Positions 18,750 to 27,862 of a stretch of 64,000 bases of DNA are shown in pieces (position 1 is the first letter of the stretch; the number at the start of each line of letters is the position of its first letter). The notes below the pieces were generated by a model. That model was not told the DNA's origin, searched no databases, and saw only the letters and a list, made by a program, of their open reading frames with translations. This DNA is from a virus. A program made the position numbers and the translations under genes. The stretch lies in IMG/VR virus record IMGVR_UViG_3300027963_000058, positions 27,015 through 91,014 of that record. The stretch is one strand, 5' to 3'.

Positions 18750-20398
18750 CCTTAGATGAAAAAGTAGCAGAGTACAAAACAAAATACACAGTACTAGCTG
18801 TTATCGACCTGGATCACTGGCATGATTTAAAAATATATCAGCAAGATCCGTGGTTGCGTGATACATTGACATCATTGCATCAAGAAGTTTATACAAATGA
18901 TCAACGCATTTTATTAACCTTGTCAAGATGTAACAACGCAGAAATACTGTTAGAACGACTACAACATTGGTTATACAACGTAGATATTTCTAGTTTTTTT
19001 ATTGCAATACTATCAAACGATCCTGATATTGCTCAATTATGGAAATCTGGTCCAGACATGTCCGGTATAACTTTTGATTTTTTCCAAAGTGAAAAGTATA
19101 TCGATGATAAAGATCAAGCTACGTCGAGTTATAATAATAGCGAGTTGGTAAACCCAATAGATCTTGACGGTCGAGAACAATTTTTATTAAAGGAATCAAA
19201 AACATTTTGTATGTATCCGTGGATACATCTTCATACTTATCCTACTGGTGAAGCATATCCGTGTTGCCAGGCAGAAATGAAAGTGGGTTCAATTGGAAAC
19301 AGCCGTATCAATACACTCAGTGAAATATGGAATAGTCCTAAGCAAAGACAACTACGACAGGATATGTTAAGCGAAACATTTAATCCAACTTGTGGAAGAT
19401 GTTATGAACAAGAAGATAGCGGATTTTTTAGCGGAAGACGAAGCGCAAATAAACATCATGGTCACCACATTAAAAAAGTCAAAGACACTCAAGCAGATGG
19501 CACTGTACAAGACTTTAAAATGACCTATTGGGACATACGCTTCAGTAACTTGTGTAATTTAAGTTGCCGTAGTTGTGGACATATCTTTAGCAGCAGTTGG
19601 TACCAGGATCAGGTTAAATTGGCTGGAGGAGATTGGAAGGATCGTAATCAAGTGTTGAACTATGCCGGACGTACAGAAACAGACATGTGGGAACAGTTGA
19701 TACCACATTTGGATTATGTAGAGCAGATTTACTTTGCCGGTGGCGAGCCCTTGATGATGAAGGAACACTATAATATTTTGGATGAGCTAGAACGCAGAGG
19801 ACGTTTTGATGTACGGTTAATCTACAATACAAACTTTACACATATCAAACTAAAAGACCGTACAGTCTTTGATTACTGGAAACGATTTAAATCAGTAGCA
19901 GTTGGAGCAAGTCTAGACGCTATGGGCCCACGTGCTGAATATATAAGAAAAGGCACAGACTGGTCTGTAGTAGAATCAAATCGTAAACAAATGCTGGAAG
20001 TATGCCCAGAAGTTGATTTCTATATCAGTCCTACACTCAGCATTATGAATGCGTTACATTTACCAGACTTCCATCAAGAATGGGTTGATCAAGGCTTGTT
20101 AAAACCGCAAGATCTCAACATAAATATCTTACAAGATCCGTTTCATCTCAGGATTGATCTGGCCCCAAAAAATTACAAGGATCGTATACACGCTCGATTT
20201 CAAGAACATCTAGAATGGTTACGTCCTTTAGATCCATTGCAAAGAGCCACTGTGGGTTTTGAGAGTGCTATTAATTTTATGTCAGCTGCTGACAACACAC
20301 ATTTGCTAGATACATTCTGGCGCAAAACACATGAACTTGACAACATCAGAAATGAAAATATATTGACAACTATCCCTGAATTGAAGGCATTACTATGA
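18746..20398 (+). CDS. SPASM/twitch-type radical SAM enzyme with extra N-terminal domain
   Basis: 550 residues, ATGA-coupled. About 150 N-terminal residues match nothing I recognise. Then CMYPWIHLHTYPTGEAYPCC (near 155-174) and CGRCYEQE form an auxiliary cluster region typical of SPASM/twitch members but placed N-terminally. The radical SAM motif is CNLSCRSC near 269-276, with AGGEP near 330. The gene is flanked by two other radical SAM genes and probably acts on the same or a related substrate. Confidence 0.8.
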   Translation: MTLDEKVAEYKTKYTVLAVIDLDHWHDLKIYQQDPWLRDTLTSLHQEVYTNDQRILLTLSRCNNAEILLERLQHWLYNVDISSFFIAILSNDPDIAQLWKSGPDMSGITFDFFQSEKYIDDKDQATSSYNNSELVNPIDLDGREQFLLKESKTFCMYPWIHLHTYPTGEAYPCCQAEMKVGSIGNSRINTLSEIWNSPKQRQLRQDMLSETFNPTCGRCYEQEDSGFFSGRRSANKHHGHHIKKVKDTQADGTVQDFKMTYWDIRFSNLCNLSCRSCGHIFSSSWYQDQVKLAGGDWKDRNQVLNYAGRTETDMWEQLIPHLDYVEQIYFAGGEPLMMKEHYNILDELERRGRFDVRLIYNTNFTHIKLKDRTVFDYWKRFKSVAVGASLDAMGPRAEYIRKGTDWSVVESNRKQMLEVCPEVDFYISPTLSIMNALHLPDFHQEWVDQGLLKPQDLNINILQDPFHLRIDLAPKNYKDRIHARFQEHLEWLRPLDPLQRATVGFESAINFMSAADNTHLLDTFWRKTHELDNIRNENILTTIPELKALL

Positions 20399-21603
20399 AC
20401 ATTCCACATGATCAATTTTGTGTGTTGCCCTGGGTCAGTTTGGAAACCAGCCCAATTGGCACAGTGAGGCCATGCTGTCTGGCTGAAGAAGAAATTGTTG
20501 ATGACGCAGGTAACAAGTTTGATCTCAACACAGCAAACTTTAGCAACATACAAACCAGCCAGTACATGCAGGATCTAAGACAACAGTTTTTAGACCAAAA
20601 GAAACCAGCCGCTTGCAGAAAATGCTGGCGAGAAGAATCAGCCGGTCGTACTAGCAAACGTATGCATACTTTGGACAGACTCAAGCACATGATTACCGAT
20701 TCTGAATGGACTGCGGATGCCAAACCCTTGATGTTTTTGGATCTAAAACTAGGCAACATCTGCAATCTCAAATGTCGTATATGTGGCTCATGGAGTTCTA
20801 GTACCTTTGCCACCGAAGAACTAGCCGATCTGCCACCAGGAGAAGATCGCAAAAGTAATCATCACTACCATATGCTCAAGCAAGGAGCGTGGCCTAGAGA
20901 GAATCCCACGTTCTGGACTGAAATTGATCAGGTAGCGGATCAAATACAGTACATAGAATTTACCGGTGGTGAGCCATTCATGATCAAGGAACACTTTGAT
21001 CTGTTACAAGGTCTAGTCGATCGAGGTCTAGCCGGGCAGATTGAAATACATTATAACACCAATGGCACGCAATGGCCCGAACACGCAGAGGCAATCTGGA
21101 AACATTTTAAAACTGTGGAAATAGCATTCAGTATTGATGATGTGGGCGATAGATTTGAATATCAAAGATCAAATGCTGTATGGTCAGAAGTATGCGATAA
21201 CATTGAACGTTTTAGACAAATGCGCAATCGTAATCCACGCATCAGATTACAAGTATGCACCACAGTAAATGTGTTCAATGTTTACTACATAGAACAAGTG
21301 GCCAATTGGATCAACACACAAAGTTTTGATTTTGTGTACTGGAACATGATGCACGAAGCCTACTACTTTAGCATCAGCACTTTGCCCGAATCAGCCAAAC
21401 AGTCAATTGCAACAAAATTACAATCTGCACAAGTTGATGCACGAACACAACATGAGTTTGCACAAATCATAGACTTCATGATGCGTGGTGTCAGCCTAGA
21501 TGGCAACATATTGCGTATGCGTGTAGCAGATCTTGATCGCAAACGCAATCAAAATTTAACACAGGTGCAACCTGAACTGGCTGCCTTGATCGACTATGCG
21601 TAA
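20395..21603 (+). CDS. Twitch-type radical SAM enzyme
   Basis: 402 residues, ATGA-coupled to the previous gene. N-terminal FCVLPWVSLETSPIGTVRPCC (9-29) and CRKCWREE (near 79) are the auxiliary cysteine region; CNLKCRIC at 123-130 is the SAM cluster site and TGGEP near 190 the SAM-binding strand. The same order occurs in the 18746 and 22608 proteins. Third of three consecutive radical SAM genes. Confidence 0.8.
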   Translation: MNIPHDQFCVLPWVSLETSPIGTVRPCCLAEEEIVDDAGNKFDLNTANFSNIQTSQYMQDLRQQFLDQKKPAACRKCWREESAGRTSKRMHTLDRLKHMITDSEWTADAKPLMFLDLKLGNICNLKCRICGSWSSSTFATEELADLPPGEDRKSNHHYHMLKQGAWPRENPTFWTEIDQVADQIQYIEFTGGEPFMIKEHFDLLQGLVDRGLAGQIEIHYNTNGTQWPEHAEAIWKHFKTVEIAFSIDDVGDRFEYQRSNAVWSEVCDNIERFRQMRNRNPRIRLQVCTTVNVFNVYYIEQVANWINTQSFDFVYWNMMHEAYYFSISTLPESAKQSIATKLQSAQVDARTQHEFAQIIDFMMRGVSLDGNILRMRVADLDRKRNQNLTQVQPELAALIDYA

Positions 21604-22615
21604 ACTGGTTTACATGTGGCTTCCTGGTCAAGCACCTGAATGGTTCCGTGACGCATTGCCAGAAAATTACCCAATAGAAATTTATGATCCAGCGAAAGAG
21701 TACGATCTAGACACCGTTTTTTATTATGACCTGTACGGATACTATCGCGAAAATATCAAGACTTATCTAGAGCGTGGACACCGAGTGATTCTTGACGCAA
21801 AAAATGAACATTATATTCAATATCGTTTTCATTGGATATTTTTATTGTTCTTGCAATACCCAGGACAAGGCATGATTTTGATCAGTGGCGATCGTGCCAA
21901 ACAGATCCCTGGACTCCAGATACAAGCCACTCCGTATTGGTACTGGATCATGGACCAACCTAGATTACAAGCAATAGGATTAGATCAGTATCACCCTGTT
22001 CCTACGCAAGAGAAAAAATTCTTCATGAGCCTGGGCAAGACTCGAATAGCTCGTGATTATCTGTACGACAGGCTTGGAGATCTCTTACAAGACAGCGTAC
22101 ACAGTTATTTGGGTCGCGGTAGGTACTTACCAAATGACCGAAAACAAGACGAGGTTATAGGAATAGGTTTTGATCGGTATGTAAACACCGACTGGTTAGA
22201 TGCAACTTGTTTTACCTTGGCTGTTGAAACTTATGTAGATGATTCTGATCTATCTGGATTTAGCCTGACTGAAAATGATGGTTTTTTCTTGTGCGAAAAA
22301 ACCTATAAGCCATTGGCTTGCAAGCATCCTTTGTTGATGGTTAGCACCCAGGGAAATTTATCACATCTACGCAATCAAGGGTTTGAATCATATCCTGAGC
22401 TATGGGACGAAAGTTATGATGATATTCCAGATTGGCAAACAAGAATAGATCGCATAATACAGATAGTGCATGACTTTGATCCGCGTACTCTTGATAATCC
22501 TGTGATTCAAGAAAAGCTATTGTATAATAGCGTAAGATTTTTTGATAAAGATTTAACAACACATTTATTAAATAGCACCGTAATCAATCCGTTACTGGAG
22601 TTTGTTAATGCTTGA
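21596..22615 (+). CDS. Exostosin-like glycosyltransferase family protein
   Basis: 339 residues overlapping the previous gene by 8 bp. The C-terminus has FFLCEKTYKPLACKHPLLMV and LRNQGFESYPELWDESYD, the family signature with the EK pair intact. The N-terminal half (MWLPGQAPEWF...) differs from its paralogues, as expected if the acceptor-binding half has diverged. It sits between two radical SAM genes. Confidence 0.6.
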   Translation: MRKLVYMWLPGQAPEWFRDALPENYPIEIYDPAKEYDLDTVFYYDLYGYYRENIKTYLERGHRVILDAKNEHYIQYRFHWIFLLFLQYPGQGMILISGDRAKQIPGLQIQATPYWYWIMDQPRLQAIGLDQYHPVPTQEKKFFMSLGKTRIARDYLYDRLGDLLQDSVHSYLGRGRYLPNDRKQDEVIGIGFDRYVNTDWLDATCFTLAVETYVDDSDLSGFSLTENDGFFLCEKTYKPLACKHPLLMVSTQGNLSHLRNQGFESYPELWDESYDDIPDWQTRIDRIIQIVHDFDPRTLDNPVIQEKLLYNSVRFFDKDLTTHLLNSTVINPLLEFVNA

Positions 22616-23900
22616 TTCACCTACCTTGTGCATGGCACCCTGGACTCATACGTACTTGAGTCCACAGACCGAACGCCGGCTGTGTTGTGCCAGTCGTGAA
22701 CCAGCACAGAACTTTGAACAGTATATAGATACCAGTTCCGGCACTGGCCGTTACATTCCCGTCACTCTAGATGACCACTGGAACAGCGAGCACATGCGGT
22801 CAGTACGCAAGAGAATGATGGCTGGAGAAACACTGCCCGAGTGTGATGTTTGTAACAGCAAACTGCTCAACACTGACGTGTATAGGAGTTACTTCAATAG
22901 CCTGTTTGGTCATAAGCGTGATCAGATTGAATTGACCACAGATGCCACAGGACATACTAGTATGTTACCAGTCAGCTGGGATTATAGATTCAGCAACCTT
23001 TGTAACTTTAAATGTCGCATGTGTGGTGACATGTTGTCAAGTGCTTGGGAAAGTGAACAACGACAGCATGACATGATTGATTGGACCAACACAAAAAACA
23101 GTTGGATGCGGCCAGAAGTCAAAGCTGAGATAACTCAATTCCAAGACACGCAGATTGAAGCCGAGTTTGCTCAAGCAGTAGAGCAACACAGGGTAGAAGA
23201 AATATACTGGGTAGGCGGAGAGCCACTCATGTATGAACAACACTGGCGCTATATGCGCAGAATTATTGAACTAGGAGATGGACAACGTGTTTACGCTAGA
23301 TATAATACTAATCTTAGCCGTGTCAACTACGGTAGTAGCAATCTGTATCGCGATATTTTATCTGGGCTACGAGACTGGCAGATCTGTGCAAGCCTTGACG
23401 GAACCGGACAGATTGGAGAATACATCCGTACAGGACTCGATTACCCTGCATGGCTTGCGAACTTTAAGCAAGGAGTACAAATAGCACGCCATTCAAGGCA
23501 GATGCGTATAGACTTTACGCTTACCTTACCTGGCATGTTTGAAGTGAAAAATATCACACGTCTAGCACAAGAATTACAGGTTGATATACTAGCCAAAGTG
23601 GTATTCTCATTCTCACCAGACATTGTGATGAGCCCCTTGGCCTTGCCAAGGACCATATTAGATCCTTGGCTAACGGAATTGATTGAGCAAACCTCAGGAG
23701 CCATGCAGTCCGTATTAACACAGTTACGATCGCGACCGACCTTTGAGGAACAATGGCCTGACACTTATCTAGCCGGTATCAAGAAAGGCAAAAAGAGAAT
23801 ATTGCAGCTTGAAAAAATCCGTAAAGACCTGTATACTATGAGTAATATCCTGGCATCGAGACCAGCTGTATTAGAATGGTGGAACCAAATTGACAATTAG
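22608..23900 (+). CDS. Twitch-type radical SAM enzyme
   Basis: 430 residues from ATG 22608 (a TTG lies 6 nt upstream). LCMAPWTHTYLSPQTERRLCC near the N-terminus and CDVCNSKLL near 80 are the auxiliary cysteine region; CNFKCRMC at 132-139 is the SAM cluster motif and VGGEP near 203 the glycine-rich strand. Fifth radical SAM gene of the run and clearly paralogous to the 20395 protein. Confidence 0.8.
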   Translation: MLDSPTLCMAPWTHTYLSPQTERRLCCASREPAQNFEQYIDTSSGTGRYIPVTLDDHWNSEHMRSVRKRMMAGETLPECDVCNSKLLNTDVYRSYFNSLFGHKRDQIELTTDATGHTSMLPVSWDYRFSNLCNFKCRMCGDMLSSAWESEQRQHDMIDWTNTKNSWMRPEVKAEITQFQDTQIEAEFAQAVEQHRVEEIYWVGGEPLMYEQHWRYMRRIIELGDGQRVYARYNTNLSRVNYGSSNLYRDILSGLRDWQICASLDGTGQIGEYIRTGLDYPAWLANFKQGVQIARHSRQMRIDFTLTLPGMFEVKNITRLAQELQVDILAKVVFSFSPDIVMSPLALPRTILDPWLTELIEQTSGAMQSVLTQLRSRPTFEEQWPDTYLAGIKKGKKRILQLEKIRKDLYTMSNILASRPAVLEWWNQIDN

Positions 23901-24975
23901 AGTCGTACTAAGGAACCCGCTGGATTCAACTGATCAAGTGGATTATACAATACGAGCAGAAGATCATGAGCTGGCACAGGACTGGCAACATGCTCTTAAA
24001 GATCTATTGCAATCGGGTAACCTGTTAGAAAAAAACTTTTGTTTTATGGGATTCCCTGACACAGCAAGGACCTTGGACTATTTGTGCAACGAGCTTAATC
24101 AACACGTTAAAACAATTAATGCATTTTTTCCTGATTACCGTATTGCAGAATCATTTAGTCCTGATAATGTATTAGCAGGAGATTACGCCGACCATGGCAT
24201 TAATCATGACGTAATGAACATATTACATAATCATTTTGAAATATTACAAGGTACTGTTTGGAGTCTTAGCGAATATTACAAACGAGCAGACTATGAAACA
24301 AAATACGCCATTAGACAGTTAAACAATATCTGTCATGAAATGGAGAATCTTATACTGAGTCAACGTAAAGCAAAAACTAGTCCATTTTGGGTCAGACCCA
24401 GTCAAATTACTACATTTTTAAATGCTCCTAGACTAGACCTTAAACCTGTCCATAGACAAGGATTTGCTACTAACGGATATGATAGAGTACTAGGCGGAGT
24501 GTATATGCACTGGACTCAAATAGGAAAGACTCTATATGAAGTTTTTAAAGATGAAGGTGCTCCGGTATTGACTGACGCGGTGTGCGAAGCTATTACTGAA
24601 TTGCGTTATTATTCCGGTGAATTTGATGTGGAATGGGGCAACAATGTAACTTTTGCTGGTGACAATCCCTGGCACAATCGGGACCAATTGGCTTTCAAGG
24701 CATGGCTGATAGAAAACAATCGAGATCCATTGGATCTCAATCTAAGCCTAGGATACTTACCACTAGGGCAAGTGGACCTGCGCAGCAGTTTTGGTACTGC
24801 TAAAAGTTCTGACATATGGGAAATACTGTCAGCACATTTGGATATCTATAGTATAGAAATTGACGGTGTATCACAAAAATTCAATTACTGTTGGACCGAC
24901 GCTAATTATAAACAAATGCAAATTGATATGATGAAACCTGGATATGATTACTCAACTAAAGGAGCACGACCATGA
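23890..24975 (+). CDS. Conserved marine-phage protein of unknown function
   Basis: 361 residues with a TTG start overlapping the previous gene by 11 bp. Strongly patterned segments (NLLEKNFCFMGFP, RQLNNICHEMENLILSQRK, PSQITTF, VYMHWTQIGKTL) recall a protein I have seen in many marine phage genomes, usually beside the small basic gene that follows here. No nucleotide-binding or catalytic motif is evident. The placement before a carbamoyltransferase suggests a link with the modification genes. Confidence 0.65.
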   Translation: MTIRVVLRNPLDSTDQVDYTIRAEDHELAQDWQHALKDLLQSGNLLEKNFCFMGFPDTARTLDYLCNELNQHVKTINAFFPDYRIAESFSPDNVLAGDYADHGINHDVMNILHNHFEILQGTVWSLSEYYKRADYETKYAIRQLNNICHEMENLILSQRKAKTSPFWVRPSQITTFLNAPRLDLKPVHRQGFATNGYDRVLGGVYMHWTQIGKTLYEVFKDEGAPVLTDAVCEAITELRYYSGEFDVEWGNNVTFAGDNPWHNRDQLAFKAWLIENNRDPLDLNLSLGYLPLGQVDLRSSFGTAKSSDIWEILSAHLDIYSIEIDGVSQKFNYCWTDANYKQMQIDMMKPGYDYSTKGARP

Positions 24976-25073
24976 ACTGGATTAAAAACATAATTAACCG
25001 TATTCGACTAGAAATACGATACCGCAAGAAATTAAAAGAATTACGCAAACGAGATCCTTTTATCTATAAATGA
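24972..25073 (+). CDS. 33-residue basic microprotein
   Basis: ATG 24972 to TGA 25071-25073, linked by ATGA overlaps to both neighbours. It starts MNWIKNIINRIR and ends KRDPFIYK, with 13 Lys/Arg residues that would form an amphipathic helix. The tight coupling and the RDPFIYK end, which I recall from other phage microproteins, support a real gene. It could contact nucleic acid or membrane; unknown. Confidence 0.7.
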   Translation: MNWIKNIINRIRLEIRYRKKLKELRKRDPFIYK

Positions 25074-26554
25074 AATTGCAGAACATCCTTGGCATCAGTG
25101 CCGGGTTCCATGACGCAGCCGCCTCGGTAATCAACACCCGGGGTGAAATCTTGTTTGCTGGACATAGCGAACGCTATAGTAAAAAGAAAAACGATGCCGA
25201 CATACATCCGGGATTGCTGTGTGATCTTGGCCGATATGCAATTGATCATGTGGCCTATTACGAACGACCTTGGAACAAACAACTAAGACAACTATATTCA
25301 GGGCAAGGTATTGAATGGTCAAAACTAACCGTACGACAGATACTCAATCAGCAATTACACGGTTATTTTTCGCATACTACCGTCAGTTCGTACAACCATC
25401 ATTTGAGTCATGCCGCCGGGGGATTCCAAACTAGCACGTTTGATCGTGCCACAGTTGTGGTCATTGATGCCATAGGCGAATGGGACACTGTGAGCATATG
25501 GGGTGCTGAATATCGGAATGGCCAGGCAAGATATCGAAGACTTTGGCGACAACAGTATCCACACAGCATAGGACTATTTTATACTGCCATGACTGATAGG
25601 ATAGGACTTAGACCCATGGAAGATGAGTATGTACTAATGGGCATGGCGGCTTACGGCACTGATCGGTTGACCAAACATCTTGATGATCTAGTCATTGAAG
25701 ATTTAGACGAGATACAATTACGACAGAACTTCCATGCCGGAGTAGATGAAAACTTCTTGGCGTCAACTGAAAATGAAGATATTGCCACCGCAACACAGCA
25801 AGTAGCAGAAACTTTGATATATAGTATTATGCGCCGAGCAAGATCATTTGCCTGGAGCACAAATCTAGTATACTCGGGCGGGGTCGCCCTGAATTGTTTG
25901 GCTAATAGAAATCTTGGAGAGTATTTTGAAAAAATTTGGATCATGCCTTGTCCTGGTGATAGCGGCAGTAGTCTTGGTGCGGCCGCCTTGGCCTACGGGG
26001 GACGATTACAGTTCGACCATGCATACCTTGGTCACGACATCGGTGGACCATATCCTGTCAACGCCGTACTCCGTAGTCTCTTGGATGATAGAATCTGTGG
26101 TGTGGCATCCGGCAAAGCAGAATTTGGTCCCCGGGCGCTGGGGAACAGGAGTCTCCTCGCCGACCCGCGAGGACCAGATATAAAGTATCTTGTAAATGCA
26201 ATCAAGCGTAGACAGCAATTTAGACCGTTTGCTCCAGTCATCTTAGAGGAGCATGTCGACGAGTATTTTTTTATGCCTAAAAATTGGGTCGACAGCAAGT
26301 ATATGCAGATCGTTGGGTATTGCAGGCATCCTGAATTATATCCTGCTATCACTCATCATGATGGCACCAGTCGCATACAGACTGTACCCAACGACGGTAG
26401 TGGAATAAGATCCTTATTAGAAGCGTGGTATGCGTCCACTGGCTGTCCCATGTTGCTAAACACCAGTCTCAACATCCGCGGAGAACCCATGGTAAACGAT
26501 CGTAGAGATGCTGATCGTTTTGAAGAATTGTATAACATTCACGTTTGGTCGTGA
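25070..26554 (+). CDS. NodU/TobZ-family carbamoyltransferase
   Basis: 494 residues, coupled by ATGA. The N-terminal GISAGFHDAAASV, HHLSHA near 109-115 and the GGVALNC strand near 270 mark the Kae1-like domain that forms carbamoyl-adenylate. GKAEFGPRALGNRS near 345-358 marks the C-terminal YrdC-like part. The family moves carbamoyl from carbamoyl phosphate, with ATP, to hydroxyl groups of sugars, antibiotics or hydroxymethyl-pyrimidines. It is slightly shorter than the usual 550-600 residues. The acceptor here could be a sugar made by this island or a modified base; the sequence does not decide. Confidence 0.85.
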   Translation: MKLQNILGISAGFHDAAASVINTRGEILFAGHSERYSKKKNDADIHPGLLCDLGRYAIDHVAYYERPWNKQLRQLYSGQGIEWSKLTVRQILNQQLHGYFSHTTVSSYNHHLSHAAGGFQTSTFDRATVVVIDAIGEWDTVSIWGAEYRNGQARYRRLWRQQYPHSIGLFYTAMTDRIGLRPMEDEYVLMGMAAYGTDRLTKHLDDLVIEDLDEIQLRQNFHAGVDENFLASTENEDIATATQQVAETLIYSIMRRARSFAWSTNLVYSGGVALNCLANRNLGEYFEKIWIMPCPGDSGSSLGAAALAYGGRLQFDHAYLGHDIGGPYPVNAVLRSLLDDRICGVASGKAEFGPRALGNRSLLADPRGPDIKYLVNAIKRRQQFRPFAPVILEEHVDEYFFMPKNWVDSKYMQIVGYCRHPELYPAITHHDGTSRIQTVPNDGSGIRSLLEAWYASTGCPMLLNTSLNIRGEPMVNDRRDADRFEELYNIHVWS

Positions 26555-26566
26555 ATATTATCGATG

Positions 26567-26806
26567 TTAAACTATCTTGGCGCTGACCGGGCTTAAAGCA
26601 TTAACAATTGCCAGGTATTCATTTGCAGCTGCCAGATCTACCCAAACGGCTGTAACAGTATGAGCAGAATCAGCATCTACTTCTGGACTTGATCTTGAAA
26701 TTAACTTGTTAGATTCACTCATTTCTTTAACCATTGCCTCTATTGCGTTAGCGGTTTCTTCACTGTGTGGACCGATCCATTCTACTTTTGTAGTTACTGT
26801 TGCCAT
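26567..26806 (-). CDS. Small late-type protein, unknown
   Basis: 79 residues with a good AAGGAG ribosome site. The C-terminal half (AVWVDLAAANEYLAIVNAL) resembles RYFSDRASAETWQAALSEYL of the 51427-51723 protein; both are small, acidic and have a NATAAATA late motif about 25 nt upstream. It may be a minor virion or late regulatory protein. Confidence 0.65.
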   Translation of the reverse strand: MATVTTKVEWIGPHSEETANAIEAMVKEMSESNKLISRSSPEVDADSAHTVTAVWVDLAAANEYLAIVNALSPVSAKIV

Positions 26807-26831
26807 AAAAACTCCTTATATTCGATATTGT

Positions 26832-26839
26832 TATTTATG
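26832..26839 (-). promoter_or_regulatory. T4-like late promoter motif CATAAATA
   Basis: On the minus strand CATAAATA reads from 26839 to 26832, 26 nt upstream of the ATG at 26806, followed by an AAGGAG site. Confidence 0.5.
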
Positions 26840-26842
26840 GTA

Positions 26843-27862
26843 TTACAGATAAGATTCTAATCCACCACGACGTGACAGATCCTGTGTGCAACAACTGATG
26901 CCACCATCCCAAAAGTAACTGTGTCTTAGTTCGCTAATGATAGGATTGATTCTATGCCGTTTGCAAAAATCAAACACATCTTTGTTGTAGGCACTAAAAA
27001 TAACGTTCTCTTCGTCTAGGACCAGACAGTTGACATCAAACACAGTTTCAGCCACAAACCCGGTCCATTTTTTCAAATAGGTATCTACAAATGCAGTAAA
27101 TTCGGGCGTAGGAGTCTGCCCTTGCACATACCACGCACCTGGATTGGCGTCCCATTTGAACTTGCCCACTTCCATGGCCGCCCATATGCTCGAATCCCAC
27201 AGTTTCAATACTTCCCAGCCGGGAAAATCTTCAGCCAAGTGCAAGTGCATGTCATGTTTACTGCTCAATATCACTCCAGGTTTCAGGATAGCAAATACAG
27301 CATCTCCATGTCCATCAGTAACAGCTTCGTGTATGCGATATTCAGGACCAAGACAATTTTCAATAATCCAGTTAGTTTGTGTAGGAGTTAGGAAATCACT
27401 GTTGTCAAAGAACACGTCTCGACCCACTCGCACTATACAACTGGCACTGGCACCATTCAAAACACAATCAGGATCCCATGCACTCTTGTGCGGGCTGATT
27501 ACCTGACCAGCATAGTTGGCGCAGATGCTGTCTAGTTCTGGCATTGCTAACACTCGTAGTAATTTTTGTCCCAGAGTTATTTGCCAGTCTCGCGGAGTCA
27601 AGGGTGGCAACGGAGCCCCACCACCTTCGGTTTGATGCCAAATAAACGAATCTTTGTTGGGTAAATCGGGTCGATGCACACTAGCACCATATGTTTCTAT
27701 AGTTTTTTGTAATTGATTCAAGTCTTCTTCAGTCTCGGCTAAAATTTGCTGTAACTGATTGCGAACCTGTGGGTTATCAATAAAATCAAAGTAGTCTGGA
27801 CTATAAGCTCGACCCACAACTACTTCTTGTAACGGTTGCCAACTGGTATAGGAATTAATCAT
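26843..27862 (-). CDS. Amidinotransferase-like enzyme (guanidino-modifying superfamily)
   Basis: 339 residues. The start (SYTSWQPLQEVVVGRAYSPDY) and the end (YFWDGGISCCTQDLSRRGG) fit glycine amidinotransferase relatives, whose catalytic Cys lies in a GG.HC.T motif near the C-terminus; here GGISCCT is at 320-326. DGHGDAVFA near 185 supplies the acidic and His residues. Such enzymes move an amidino group from arginine to an amine or hydrolyse guanidines. The substrate may be an amino sugar or small amine. It is ATGA-coupled to the upstream glycosyltransferase gene. Confidence 0.7.
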   Translation of the reverse strand: MINSYTSWQPLQEVVVGRAYSPDYFDFIDNPQVRNQLQQILAETEEDLNQLQKTIETYGASVHRPDLPNKDSFIWHQTEGGGAPLPPLTPRDWQITLGQKLLRVLAMPELDSICANYAGQVISPHKSAWDPDCVLNGASASCIVRVGRDVFFDNSDFLTPTQTNWIIENCLGPEYRIHEAVTDGHGDAVFAILKPGVILSSKHDMHLHLAEDFPGWEVLKLWDSSIWAAMEVGKFKWDANPGAWYVQGQTPTPEFTAFVDTYLKKWTGFVAETVFDVNCLVLDEENVIFSAYNKDVFDFCKRHRINPIISELRHSYFWDGGISCCTQDLSRRGGLESYL

